Assembly: GCA_031549285.1 (NCBI GenBank)
Contig: JAVBPZ010000024.1
Span: 1 to 58,515 of the forward strand
Reading direction: 5' to 3'
From: JAAYCI01 sp031549285
GTDB lineage: Bacteria > Bacillota > Clostridia > Oscillospirales > Ruminococcaceae
Length of the DNA: 58,515 bases
A program made the translations under genes and the position numbers. The notes beneath the pieces are model-generated. The model saw nothing but the letters and a program-made list of their open reading frames with translations. It ran no database searches and was not told where the DNA came from. This document shows positions 43,055-51,281 of the stretch, piece by piece (position 1 is the first letter of the stretch; each line of letters begins with the position of its first letter).

Positions 43055-43543
43055 TTATGCTTTTGTTTCCATCATGCCACTCTGGGCCTCGGCCTGTTCC
43101 TCACGCAGTTTTTCGTAAGGGTTCGCCGCCTTGGCCCCGGGCTGTAATGGAATGACGGCGGCCGGATCTATGTCCAGCATATGATCCCGCGCCACCAGCA
43201 TGGATTTATCGTTGCGGAAACGAATTTCCGAAACACTGCGCTCAAAGCGCGCGAACAACCATTTCAGCGGGCCTCTTTGCTCCTCTGGAACGGCATCCAG
43301 CAGTTCCCGGAAGCTCATTCCGTCAAACCCGGCCCCGCTTTGCAGGGCAATGCGCTTTGCCTCGTAATTATCCAGTTGCTTGGCATTCGCCTGTGAAACG
43401 GTAATGCTGTGCTCAATCCGTTTCAGCTCCCGGCTGGAAAGCGCCGCCAGTTTCTCATTTTCATCCGCAACCATGCGTTCCAGGAAATCTGTGTATTCCT
43501 CCATGAATCCCACAAAATCCTGCTGCAGTTGTGTCATCGGCAT
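43055..43543 (-). CDS. flgN: FlgN, FlgK/FlgL export chaperone
   Basis: A 162-residue helical protein: MTQLQQDFVGFMEEYTDFLE then LAALSSRELKRIEHSITVSQ. Length, helical content and position between flgM and flgK fit FlgN. The start could be 43543 or the ATG two codons later. The C-terminal 30 residues are low-complexity. Confidence 0.8.
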   Translation of the reverse strand: MPMTQLQQDFVGFMEEYTDFLERMVADENEKLAALSSRELKRIEHSITVSQANAKQLDNYEAKRIALQSGAGFDGMSFRELLDAVPEEQRGPLKWLFARFERSVSEIRFRNDKSMLVARDHMLDIDPAAVIPLQPGAKAANPYEKLREEQAEAQSGMMETKA

Positions 43544-43603
43544 CCTGCCTAACCGCCTTTCCGTGTTTGCTGCGCTGTGTGGGGCAGGCGCTGCCCCGGG
43601 GTA

Positions 43604-43921
43604 TTAACGGTCTTTCCCCAGGATCGCGTCCGCCACTGCGCCAGAGTTTACTGCGTAACTGCCGTCTTGTACCGCCGCCTTCAGGTCTTCCATACGGGCA
43701 GCGTCCGGCTCGGCCACCTCGGCGCTCATAGCCGTCGCCATACGGCTCAGGCCGGCACGCTCCAGGGCCTGCTCGCTAAAGGTAACCTTGTCTGTGTTTG
43801 CCGTGTCCGAGATGGGCACGCGCACTTCCCCCTGTGTTTTTGCCGCGCCTGTCTCCGCACTTTTCAGTGTTTGCAGATAGGCCTGGTACTGGTCGAACCC
43901 CGCAGATGAATTGACTTTCAT
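43604..43921 (-). CDS. flgM: FlgM, anti-sigma-28 factor
   Basis: A 105-residue protein behind AAGGAGGGAA. The N-terminal half is flexible; the C-terminal half (MEDLKAAVQDGSYAVNSGAV then ADAILG) is the FlgM sigma-binding signature. It holds SigD until the hook is complete and is then exported. A sigma-28-like promoter lies upstream, giving the usual feedback loop. Confidence 0.94.
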   Translation of the reverse strand: MKVNSSAGFDQYQAYLQTLKSAETGAAKTQGEVRVPISDTANTDKVTFSEQALERAGLSRMATAMSAEVAEPDAARMEDLKAAVQDGSYAVNSGAVADAILGKDR

Positions 43922-43980
43922 CGTGCTTCCCTCCTTATGAGAAAGAACGGATACTTACCCCGTTTTCTTCCTTACACATA

Positions 43981-44012
43981 TATAATCGGGCAAAGTCGTA
44001 AAAAATGAAGGG
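43981..44012 (-). promoter_or_regulatory. Putative sigma-28 (SigD) promoter of flgM
   Basis: On the minus strand CCCTTCATTTTTT is followed by TTGCCCGATTATA, close to the fliD element and to the sigma-28 -10 GCCGATAA. It lies about 60 bases before the flgM start. Confidence 0.55.
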
Positions 44013-44095
44013 TGAAATTATTACAAAATAGTTACAATTTTCAAAAATGCCCTCTTTTGCCCCCAAAACCCTGTCTCACGACCATGGAATCGCCC

Positions 44096-44124
44096 TTGTA
44101 ATCGTGACTGTGGGAAGATATAAT
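44096..44124 (+). promoter_or_regulatory. Sigma-A promoter of the parA-comFB unit
   Basis: TTGTAA (44096-44101), a 17-base spacer and a perfect TATAAT (44119-44124), about 98 bases before the parA ATG. It is divergent from the flgM promoter, the two lying about 80 bases apart. Confidence 0.7.
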
Positions 44125-44222
44125 GAAAACAGAACTCATTTTTTGACCGGTGTGCGTATGCGGGCAGTCAAATTTCCTGCCGCCGTGCCGCGCCGGATAT
44201 ACCACGCAAGGGGGAACGCCGT

Positions 44223-44984
44223 ATGGGTTGTGTGATTGCCGTTTCCAACCAAAAGGGCGGGGTCGGCAAAACTACCACGACGGGGGCGCTGGCCGCTGCT
44301 TTGGCAAAACGTGGGAAGACGGTGCTGGCTATCGACCTGGACCCGCAGGGGAACCTTACCTTCAGCATGGGTGCTGAAAACGAGGGCGTACCCACCAGTT
44401 ACGAGGTGCTGAAAAGCGATGCCACCGTGCGGGCCGCCATCCAGTCCACCTGTGTGGTGGACCTGGTTCCCGCAAACATTTTGCTTTCCGGGGCCGATCT
44501 GGAATTTTCCGGGCACGGACGCGAATACCTTTTAAACAACGCCCTGCGTACCATCCGGCAGGACTATGACTATATCCTCATCGACACGCCGCCAGCCCTT
44601 AGTGTGCTTACGGTGAACGCGTTCACCGCGGCAGACCAGGTTATTGTCCCGATGCTCAGCGATATTTTTAGCTTGCAGGGCATTACCCAGCTGTATGATA
44701 CCGTCACGCATGTGCGCAGCTACTGCAACCCGAAGCTTGTTTTTGCGGGTATTTTGCTTACGCGTTTTGTGCCGCGCACCACCCTGGCTATCGAAGTAAA
44801 GGGTACTGCGGAAATGGTCTCTTCCGAGCTGGAAATTCCGCTGTTTCACACCTGCATCCGCAACAGTGTAGCGGTTAGCGAAGCGCAGGCCCTGCAGCAA
44901 AACATTCTGGAATATGCCCCGCACAACATTGCCACGAAAGATTACCTGGCGCTGGCAGACGAAATTTTATTTGAGGAGGGATAG
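44223..44984 (+). CDS. ParA/Soj-type ATPase, partner of the ComFB-domain protein
   Basis: A 253-residue protein behind AAGGGGGAA. The deviant Walker A is NQKGGVGKTTTT (signature Lys11, Lys16), the A' motif is AIDLDPQGNLT (Asp38, Asp40), and Walker B is ILIDTPPALSVLT. The C terminus lacks the amphipathic membrane-targeting helix expected of MinD or FlhG, so this is a Soj-type rather than FlhG-type ATPase. No parB or parS site is adjacent; instead the partner gene begins 5 bases after its stop. Such ATPases position DNA, chemoreceptor arrays, carboxysomes or flagella. The substrate here is unknown. Confidence 0.93.
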   Translation: MGCVIAVSNQKGGVGKTTTTGALAAALAKRGKTVLAIDLDPQGNLTFSMGAENEGVPTSYEVLKSDATVRAAIQSTCVVDLVPANILLSGADLEFSGHGREYLLNNALRTIRQDYDYILIDTPPALSVLTVNAFTAADQVIVPMLSDIFSLQGITQLYDTVTHVRSYCNPKLVFAGILLTRFVPRTTLAIEVKGTAEMVSSELEIPLFHTCIRNSVAVSEAQALQQNILEYAPHNIATKDYLALADEILFEEG

Positions 44985-44989
44985 ACGGC

Positions 44990-46033
44990 ATGGCCAGCAA
45001 AATGCCCACCAGCCGGGATATTGACAAAGAAAAAATGTTCCGGAAGATCATGCCGTCCGCCGGAAACGCAGAGGGCACGCCGTCGGCAGAAAGCGAGGCG
45101 GCCGGCACCCCAGCCGGCGAAGAAGTGGTAGAACTGCTGACACCGGCGCCCCAGGAAGGAAACCCAACCGGGAACGCGGCCGAAACAGAAATGCCTGCAG
45201 CCGCCACCGTTGCCCCCACGACACCGGCAGCCGAAGCGCCCCCTACAGACGTCCCGGCAGACCAGGCTTCTCCGGCAGCCGAGACAGCTCCCCCGGTCGC
45301 GGTGGAAACACCAGCCCCGGCAAGCGCGCCGGCTCCCGAAACAGAACCAGCACCTGCCCCGCAAGCCACCGCCGAGGCGGCCGCTGTGGCAGCGGTGAAC
45401 ATTTCCCCTGCGCCGGCAGAGTCCCCGCCCATCGTGGTTCCGGCGGAAGATTCCTTTGCGAATACCGCGCCCGCCGCAACGGCAGAACCCACACCGGCGG
45501 CACCGCTGGAACCCATACCCGCAGAACCAGCGCCGGCACCCGTAAGGGAAAGCATCTTTACGGCAGCGCCCGCTGCAACGGCTGAGAAAACACCCACAAC
45601 TACTGAAGAAACCGCGCCGCCTGCGGTAACGAACCCACAAAACACCCCGGCCGTGCCACCCGCGGACAGCCCGCCCACCCCGGACGCTTCCGCAAACGCA
45701 GCCGCTGCCCTGCCGGACACGCACACGGCCGAGGCCGGCCTGGACGACAGCAGCGATTTGCACCCGGTAAACCTGGTGGAGGTACTGGTGGAGCGATACT
45801 ATCCCCGGTACTGCAGCCGGCTGGACGGATGTGGCTGCCAGCGCTGCAAGGACGACGTGTACGGCATGGCGCTGAACAAGGTAAAGCCCCACTATGTGCG
45901 CAGCGACCAAATTCGCGAGGAAGACCTGGCCAACCGGGAGCTGATTACCGAAACGGTAACCGCGCTGATGCAGGCACTGTTCGCGGTGAAGCGCAACCCG
46001 CACCACGATGAGAATCGCCCCATGCGGCAGTAG
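44990..46033 (+). CDS. ComFB-domain protein with long Pro/Ala-rich linker, ParA partner
   Basis: A 347-residue protein with a three-part layout. The N terminus (residues 1-22) is short and basic (SRDIDKEKMFRKIM). Residues about 25-245 are low-complexity Pro/Ala/Glu/Thr and probably disordered. From about 256 a ComFB domain begins (HPVNLVEVLVERYYPRY), with four cysteines at 275, 281, 283 and 286 in a CxC-type cluster and DDVYGMALNKVKPHYV after them. ComFB-family proteins have been reported to bind cyclic dinucleotides in cyanobacteria. The gene is directly coupled to parA through GAGGAGGG. I infer a ParB- or McdB-like adaptor. Confidence 0.8.
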   Translation: MASKMPTSRDIDKEKMFRKIMPSAGNAEGTPSAESEAAGTPAGEEVVELLTPAPQEGNPTGNAAETEMPAAATVAPTTPAAEAPPTDVPADQASPAAETAPPVAVETPAPASAPAPETEPAPAPQATAEAAAVAAVNISPAPAESPPIVVPAEDSFANTAPAATAEPTPAAPLEPIPAEPAPAPVRESIFTAAPAATAEKTPTTTEETAPPAVTNPQNTPAVPPADSPPTPDASANAAAALPDTHTAEAGLDDSSDLHPVNLVEVLVERYYPRYCSRLDGCGCQRCKDDVYGMALNKVKPHYVRSDQIREEDLANRELITETVTALMQALFAVKRNPHHDENRPMRQ

Positions 46034-46134
46034 GGTATATTACCGGCTGTATTATGCGGTACTAGTATAGTATAAAATATACAAAAAGAAAAGCTTTTTA
46101 TTCGAGAGTGCTTCCCTTCTTCCCGGATACAAAC

Positions 46135-46164
46135 AGGACGGCCCCCAAAAACGGGGGCCGTCCT
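46135..46164. terminator. Bidirectional terminator between comFB and the MATE gene
   Basis: A 12-bp perfect GC-rich stem, AGGACGGCCCCC with GGGGGCCGTCCT, lies between convergent genes. The T-tracts are modest on both strands, but stem strength makes it the likely end of both units. Confidence 0.7.
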
Positions 46165-46223
46165 TTACTATATGTTTGGTATAACGGGCATCTTCCCGCT
46201 CTATTGGGCCGGACAACCCGTGG

Positions 46224-47633
46224 TTAGCGGGCCCCTTCCGGCACTGCTTCGCTCACCGCATCCGCCTCGGCCAGCGGCACTATCTTGCGCCGCCATTCCG
46301 CCCGGAAGAAAAACACAGCGGGGATGATCGCCAGCAACTCCGCAATTGGAAACGCGATCCATACCGCGGACAGGCCGCTGAGCACCGCCAGCAACCACGC
46401 CAGCGGCAGAATAAACACCAGCTGCCGCACCACCGACATAATCAGGCTGTACAGCCCCTGTCCCAGCGCCTGGAACACCCCCACAAACACCACACTTACC
46501 GCCGTCAGCGGGAACGCAAAGCAGATGGTGCGCAAAGCCAGGGTGCCTATTTCCATCATTTCCGGCCCGGCATCAAACAGGCCCAGCAGCTGCTTTGGCA
46601 ACACCCAAAACAGCACCATGCCCGCCACCATAATACCAATACAAGCCAGCATGCTCAGCTGGATGGCGCGTTCAATCCGTTTAGGCTTTCGCGCCCCATA
46701 ATTATACGCCACTACCGCAACCATGCCGTTGTTCACGCCAAATACCGGCATCAGAATAAAGCTTTGCAGCTTGAAATATACGCCCAGTACCGACACAGGG
46801 GTGGTGCCAAAGGCAACCAAAATAGCATTCATGCCAAACACCATTACGCTGCCGATTGCCTGCATGACAATGCTGGGCAGGCCCACCGCGTAAATGTGCT
46901 TGATGGTTTTTGGGTTGGGACGAAAGCCCCGGATATGAATCCGGATTTCTTGGTTCAGCCTGCGGTTCAACAAAAAGCTGACCACCATGCTGACCCACTG
47001 CCCAATGACGGTGGCCAGCGCCGCGCCCGCCACCCCCATGGCTGGAAAGCCCAGCAGGCCAAAAATCATGATGGGATCCAGTACAATGTTGGTGATGGCG
47101 CCGGACATCTGGGACGCCATGGCCAGCATGGAGCGACCGGTGGCCTGCAGCAGCCGGTCCAGCGTAAGGGCCATAAACAGCCCGGGCGACGCCACCGTTA
47201 CAATCAACATATACGTTTCGCCCATGTTTGCAACTGCCTGGCCTACCAGCGAGTCGGCAGCATACCCCGCAAAATACGCGCGGGAAAATGCCAGGCCAAC
47301 CACGGCAAACAGCACAAAACTGAGCACCGCCAAAAACAAACCGTTGCTGGCGGCGCGGTTCACGGCGGCGGTGTCCCGCTCCCCCAACCGGCGGCCCAAC
47401 AGGCTGCTGACCCCCACCGCGGTGCCCACCCCAACGGCAATCATCAGGTTTTGCACCGGGAACACCAGGCTGACCGCGGTAAGGGCGTCCTCCGACAGGC
47501 GGGCCACAAAAATGCTGTCCACCACATTGTACAGCGCCTGCACCAGCATGCTGATGACGATAGGCGTTGACACACTGAGCAACAGCCGCCCCACCGGCAT
47601 AGTTCCCATTTTACTTTGTTGTGTTGCTTCCAT
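46224..47633 (-). CDS. MATE family multidrug/cation exporter
   Basis: A 469-residue integral membrane protein, starting MEATQQSKMGTMPVGRLLLS; AGAGGAAAG precedes this ATG. About twelve helices are evident, with LVQALYNVVDSIFVARL and AVSLVFPVQNLMIAVGVGTA typical of the NorM/DinF-type MATE fold. It would export cationic compounds by Na+ or H+ antiport. The substrate is unknown. Two other in-frame starts up to 47672 are possible. It is not functionally tied to its neighbours. Confidence 0.9.
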   Translation of the reverse strand: MEATQQSKMGTMPVGRLLLSVSTPIVISMLVQALYNVVDSIFVARLSEDALTAVSLVFPVQNLMIAVGVGTAVGVSSLLGRRLGERDTAAVNRAASNGLFLAVLSFVLFAVVGLAFSRAYFAGYAADSLVGQAVANMGETYMLIVTVASPGLFMALTLDRLLQATGRSMLAMASQMSGAITNIVLDPIMIFGLLGFPAMGVAGAALATVIGQWVSMVVSFLLNRRLNQEIRIHIRGFRPNPKTIKHIYAVGLPSIVMQAIGSVMVFGMNAILVAFGTTPVSVLGVYFKLQSFILMPVFGVNNGMVAVVAYNYGARKPKRIERAIQLSMLACIGIMVAGMVLFWVLPKQLLGLFDAGPEMMEIGTLALRTICFAFPLTAVSVVFVGVFQALGQGLYSLIMSVVRQLVFILPLAWLLAVLSGLSAVWIAFPIAELLAIIPAVFFFRAEWRRKIVPLAEADAVSEAVPEGAR

Positions 47634-47703
47634 CTTTCCTCTTTTCTTCTGGTTTACATCCATTCGTTTCAAAACATGCTAACCCGCAGCGCAAATCTTG
47701 CAC

Positions 47704-47732
47704 AAAAAAGGCGGGCTATGCAGCCCGCCTTT
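47704..47732 (-). terminator. Terminator of rplM-rpsI
   Basis: AAGGCGGGCT pairs with AGCCCGCCTT around a 4-base loop, and the minus strand then has six T residues. It lies 35 bases after the rpsI stop. Confidence 0.85.
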
Positions 47733-47766
47733 GCCATTTTGTGTAAGAAAACAGCCGCCAAAAAAT

Positions 47767-48165
47767 TTAGCGCTTCGAGACCTGCGGCGCACGGCGCGCA
47801 GCCTTGAGGCCATATTTTTTGCGTTCTTTCATACGCGGGTCGCGGGTCAGGAAACCCGCCTTTTTCAGTTGCGAGCGCAGCGCCTCGTCATACACCAGCA
47901 GCGCGCGCGAAATACCGTGCCGAATGGCGCCGGCCTGGCCCGAAACACCGCCGCCGGCCACACGCACCACCACATCGAACTTGTCGGCAGTACCGGTCAA
48001 TACCACCGGCTGGCGCACAATCAGCTTCAGGGTTTCCAGACCAAAATAATCATCCATATCACGGTCGTTTATGGTAATTTTCCCGGTACCGTTGTACAGG
48101 CGCACCCGGGCCACAGAGCTTTTGCGGCGGCCGGTACCATAAAAATAGGGCTTCGTCTCGTACAT
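47767..48165 (-). CDS. rpsI: 30S ribosomal protein S9
   Basis: A 132-residue protein: YFYGTGRRKSSVARVRLYNG at the start and the end KERKKYGLKAARRAPQVSKR, the conserved C-terminal tail that reaches the P site. It follows rplM by 16 bases in the universal rplM-rpsI pair. Confidence 0.98.
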   Translation of the reverse strand: MYETKPYFYGTGRRKSSVARVRLYNGTGKITINDRDMDDYFGLETLKLIVRQPVVLTGTADKFDVVVRVAGGGVSGQAGAIRHGISRALLVYDEALRSQLKKAGFLTRDPRMKERKKYGLKAARRAPQVSKR

Positions 48166-48181
48166 AGTCCGTGCCTCCTAG

Positions 48182-48610
48182 TTAAAGTGAGTATGCCTGG
48201 GGTTTTTGGGCAGCGTTGTCGTGCTCTGCGCCTTTATATACCCGCAAGCGTTTCAGTGCATGGGCGCCCAGCGTGTTGCGGGGCAACATGCCCTTCACCG
48301 CCAGCGTCATGGCAAAATCCGAGCGTTCGGCCATCAGTTTGCTGTACTTTACCTCGCGCAGGCCACCAACCCAGCCGGTGTGCCGCCGGTAATACTTGTT
48401 CTCCAGCTTGTTGCCGGTAAGTACGGCCTTGTCGCAGTTGATAATGACCACATGGTCGCCGCAGTCCACATTGGGGGTGAAGTCGACCTTGTGCTTGCCG
48501 CGCAGCAATGTGGCGGCCTGGGCGGCCACACGGCCAAGGGGCTTGCCCGCCGCATCCAGCAAATACCATTTGCGCTGGACTTCTGCCGGCTTTGCAAGTG
48601 TAGTGCTCAT
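48182..48610 (-). CDS. rplM: 50S ribosomal protein L13
   Basis: A 142-residue protein starting MSTTLAKPAEVQRKWYLLDA behind AGGAGGAATT, with GKPLGRVAAQAATLLRGKHK and GMLPRNTLGAHALKRLRVYK. The length is exactly that expected for L13. It is transcribed from a near-consensus promoter with a 125-base leader. Confidence 0.98.
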   Translation of the reverse strand: MSTTLAKPAEVQRKWYLLDAAGKPLGRVAAQAATLLRGKHKVDFTPNVDCGDHVVIINCDKAVLTGNKLENKYYRRHTGWVGGLREVKYSKLMAERSDFAMTLAVKGMLPRNTLGAHALKRLRVYKGAEHDNAAQKPQAYSL

Positions 48611-48735
48611 GGCAATTCCTCCTGAAAATAGCAAGCCTGCCACCGGCCGGCCCGCAGATGATACAACGACAGCGATCACTTCGCTGTTTCTGCGCCGCAG
48701 CACCGCACACAAACAGGCGGTTCCGTATAGGCGCA
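48611..48735 (-). promoter_or_regulatory. Leader of rplM, possibly an L13-type autoregulatory leader
   Basis: The leader contains a clear hairpin (ACAGCGA with TCGCTGT) and other GC-rich pairing close to the ribosome site. Ribosomal-protein leaders are known for rplM in Firmicutes, but I cannot confirm a match to the L13 leader family. Confidence 0.35.
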
Positions 48736-48741
48736 AGTTGT

Positions 48742-48771
48742 ATTATAATAGAACGCGGCGCCGCTTGTCAA
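48742..48771 (-). promoter_or_regulatory. Strong sigma-A promoter of rplM-rpsI
   Basis: Perfect TTGACA (48771-48766) and TATAAT (48747-48742) with an 18-base spacer on the minus strand, as expected for a ribosomal protein operon. Confidence 0.85.
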
Positions 48772-49029
48772 CTGCTTTTTTGCTTTCACGTAATTTGCCT
48801 GCAATCTAACTTCTATTTTCTTTGTTTTTCTCTTCATATCTCTCGTTTTCTAATCTTCTATTTTTTATTCCTACCCAGAGACTTTTCCTTTGGGAACTGG
48901 TATTATATAGGAAGCAAACGGGCAAACGCTTCCTGCTTTTCCGCGCCGGGCTTCGCCTGCGGGCACATCCGCGCCGCACGCGGTTTGCCGCGGATGCCAA
49001 CAAATATAACACCAACAGGAGGGATGCGC

Positions 49030-49779
49030 TTGCAGGCAATGCAGCAGCTGGAGGGTCTGGCACGGAAGGCTATGCAGACATACCACATGGTGGACGCAAA
49101 CGATGCCATCTGTGTGGGGGTGTCCGGCGGCAAGGACAGCGTCGCGCTTACTATTGCGCTGCATCATCTCTCCCGCTATTACGAACTTCCCTTTACGGTA
49201 CAGGCGCTTACGCTGGACCCCTGTTTCGGGGGCGAAGAAACCGATTATTCCCCTGTTTCTGAGCTGTTTCAGCAGCAAGGCATTCCGCACACCATCCTGC
49301 GCACCAACATCGGCCCGGTGGTGTTTGACATTCGGCAGGAGCAAAACCCCTGCGCCTTGTGCGCAAACCTTCGCCGCGGGGCGCTGCACACCGGCGCAAA
49401 GCAGCTGGGCTGTAATAAGGTCGCGCTGGGCCACCACATGGATGACGCGGTGGAGACCTTTTACATGAACCTGTTTGGCGAGGGGCGCATTGGGTGCTTT
49501 TCGCCGGTAACCTGGCTGTCCCGAAAGAAGGTCACCCTGGTGCGCCCACTGGTACTGGCCGCCGAGGAACAGGTGGCGCGCGCGGTGCAGGCCCTGGCGC
49601 TGCCGGTGGTGAAAAGCCGCTGCCCCATAGACGGCGCCACCCGCCGGGCCGAAACCAAAGCCTTTGTGCGGGCGCGGTGCCGGGAAGATGCCGCGTTCCG
49701 GCAAAAAACCCTGCAAGCGCTGCAGAAGGCCGGCATAGATGGCTGGGGCCTGCCGGAACACCCCGCGAAAAACTTGTAA
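49030..49779 (+). CDS. ttcA: TtcA-like tRNA 2-thiocytidine biosynthesis protein
   Basis: A 249-residue PP-loop ATPase. SGGKDS (Ser32-Ser37) in CVGVSGGKDSVALTI is the ATP site, and CALCANLRRG provides the CxxC that with a third cysteine binds an Fe-S cluster in TtcA. LGHHMDDAVETFYMNLF is also family-typical. I start it at the TTG at 49030 (MQAMQQLEGL), 7 bases after AGGAGG; an ATG at 49024 is only one base from that site. It thiolates C32 in tRNA if it acts like the E. coli enzyme. The 260 bases upstream hold no clear promoter. Confidence 0.85.
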   Translation: MQAMQQLEGLARKAMQTYHMVDANDAICVGVSGGKDSVALTIALHHLSRYYELPFTVQALTLDPCFGGEETDYSPVSELFQQQGIPHTILRTNIGPVVFDIRQEQNPCALCANLRRGALHTGAKQLGCNKVALGHHMDDAVETFYMNLFGEGRIGCFSPVTWLSRKKVTLVRPLVLAAEEQVARAVQALALPVVKSRCPIDGATRRAETKAFVRARCREDAAFRQKTLQALQKAGIDGWGLPEHPAKNL

Positions 49780-49790
49780 TGAAAATGTCA

Positions 49791-49819
49791 TTGGAAAATT
49801 GCCGGTTTTTCATTATAAT
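49791..49819 (+). promoter_or_regulatory. Sigma-A promoter of alr
   Basis: TTGGAA (49791-49796), a 17-base spacer and a perfect TATAAT (49814-49819), starting 12 bases after ttcA. It would give alr a leader of about 245 bases. Confidence 0.7.
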
Positions 49820-49835
49820 ACTTATAGTGGAATTA

Positions 49836-49885
49836 TTTCAAAACAATTCCGTTCGTTTTGAAACACACGGCCATATTGGCCGTGT
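49836..49885 (+). repeat. Two adjacent inverted repeats at the start of the alr leader
   Basis: TTTCAAAAC (49836-49844) pairs with GTTTTGAAA (49855-49863); next, ACACGGCCA (49865-49873) pairs with TGGCCGTGT (49877-49885) around a 3-base loop. Both lie at the very 5' end of the predicted alr transcript. No U-tract follows either one. The rest of the leader to 50070 contains a third pairing, TGCCGG with CCGGCA. Confidence 0.7.
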
Positions 49886-50070
49886 AAAACTGCGCCTCGT
49901 GCGGGTTTGTGATTTGGTTCTTCATAGGCAACATCTGTATTGTAGGACTCTTTTCAACTTGCTTGACTATAGTATAGCGTAATGGACTTTTCGTGCCGGC
50001 GCACCGCAAACGCACCGGCATGCCACATGGCAAAACACCGCAAAGCAAAGAAGATGGATGGTAAAAAACC

Positions 50071-51246
50071 ATGATTATGGATTTCGAGCGCCGCTGTTGG
50101 GCGGAAATAGATCTGGACCGGCTGCGGGAAAACTTTGCACTGATCTGCCAGCTGGCGGGCCACGCCGAGGTGATGGCGGTGGTGAAAGCCAACGCCTATG
50201 GCCACGGTGATATCATTACCGCGCTGGCGCTCAGCGCCGCCGGGGCCAAGCGGTTCGCGGTGTCCGGCCTGTCGGAAGCGGTGCGCCTGCGCCGGGCGGG
50301 GCTTACCGGGCCTATTTTGGTGCTGGGCTACACCTCGCCCCGGCATGTGGCGGTGCTGGATGTGCACGATATTGCCCAGTGTGTATACGGTATAGACTAT
50401 GCCCGCCGCCTGTCTGCCGCCGCGGAAAAAGCAAACGTTACCATCACCACGCATTTTAAAGTAGACACCGGCATGGGGCGCCTGGGCTTTAACGCCAAAG
50501 ACGACCTGGCCGGCGCCATGGCGGAACTGCGGGAGGCATACACCCTGCCCGGGCTGGCACCGGAGGGTATTTTCACCCATTTTGCCGCGGCGGATTCCCT
50601 GGCCCCGGACGATGTTGCCTACACCTGCGAGCAATTTCGCATTTTCGAAACCGTGCGCGAACAGCTGGCAACAAATGGCCAGACCTATCGTTTCGCCCAC
50701 GCGTGCAATTCCGCCGCGCTCATCACCCAGCCGGCCATGCGGCTGGACATCGTGCGGCCGGGCATTATCCTGTTTGGCTGCAGCCCCAGCCCGGATGTAA
50801 CCCTGGCCGGCATTCGTCCTGCTTTCCGCCTGAAAACCGTGGTCACCATGGTGAAAAACCTGAAGGCCGGGGACGACATAAGCTATGGCCGCACCTTCAC
50901 CGCCCCGCGGGATATGCGGGTGGCTACCCTGGCGGTAGGCTATGCCGACGGGTACCCACGCCTGCTGTCCGACAAAGGCGTGGTGGGCATCTGCGGCAAA
51001 CCGGCGCCGGTGCTGGGCCGGGTGTGCATGGACCAGCTGGTGGTGGATGTCACCCACATTGAGGAAGCGCACCTGGGCAGCATCGCCACCGTTTTTGGTG
51101 GCGACGGGGCCGATTCCATCGACGAGATTGCGGCCAAAAGCGGCACCATCAACTACGAAATCTTGTGCAACATCGGCCGCCGGGTGCAGCGGGTATATAT
51201 TGAAGACGGCCAGGAAACGCTGCTGGCGGACTATATGGAAGATTAG
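50071..51246 (+). CDS. alr: Alanine racemase
   Basis: A 391-residue protein. The PLP lysine is Lys39 in VVKANAYGHG, and the opposite catalytic Tyr is in SYGRTF about 230 residues later. It also has HFKVDTGMGRLGF and RPGIILFGC, and VGYADGYPR in the C-terminal beta domain. It makes D-alanine for peptidoglycan. The start may be this ATG or one two codons later; no strong ribosome site precedes either. It is 35 bases upstream of a cysteine hydrolase gene, probably the same transcript. Confidence 0.96.
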   Translation: MIMDFERRCWAEIDLDRLRENFALICQLAGHAEVMAVVKANAYGHGDIITALALSAAGAKRFAVSGLSEAVRLRRAGLTGPILVLGYTSPRHVAVLDVHDIAQCVYGIDYARRLSAAAEKANVTITTHFKVDTGMGRLGFNAKDDLAGAMAELREAYTLPGLAPEGIFTHFAAADSLAPDDVAYTCEQFRIFETVREQLATNGQTYRFAHACNSAALITQPAMRLDIVRPGIILFGCSPSPDVTLAGIRPAFRLKTVVTMVKNLKAGDDISYGRTFTAPRDMRVATLAVGYADGYPRLLSDKGVVGICGKPAPVLGRVCMDQLVVDVTHIEEAHLGSIATVFGGDGADSIDEIAAKSGTINYEILCNIGRRVQRVYIEDGQETLLADYMED

Positions 51247-51281
51247 AATATACGCTGCACAACAACGGGAAAGGACAAAAA

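Noticed and set aside
44223..44984. ParA gene as the missing flhG
   Set aside because: It begins like Soj, lacks the C-terminal membrane helix and the FlhG N-terminal activator helix, and has no adjacent flhF.
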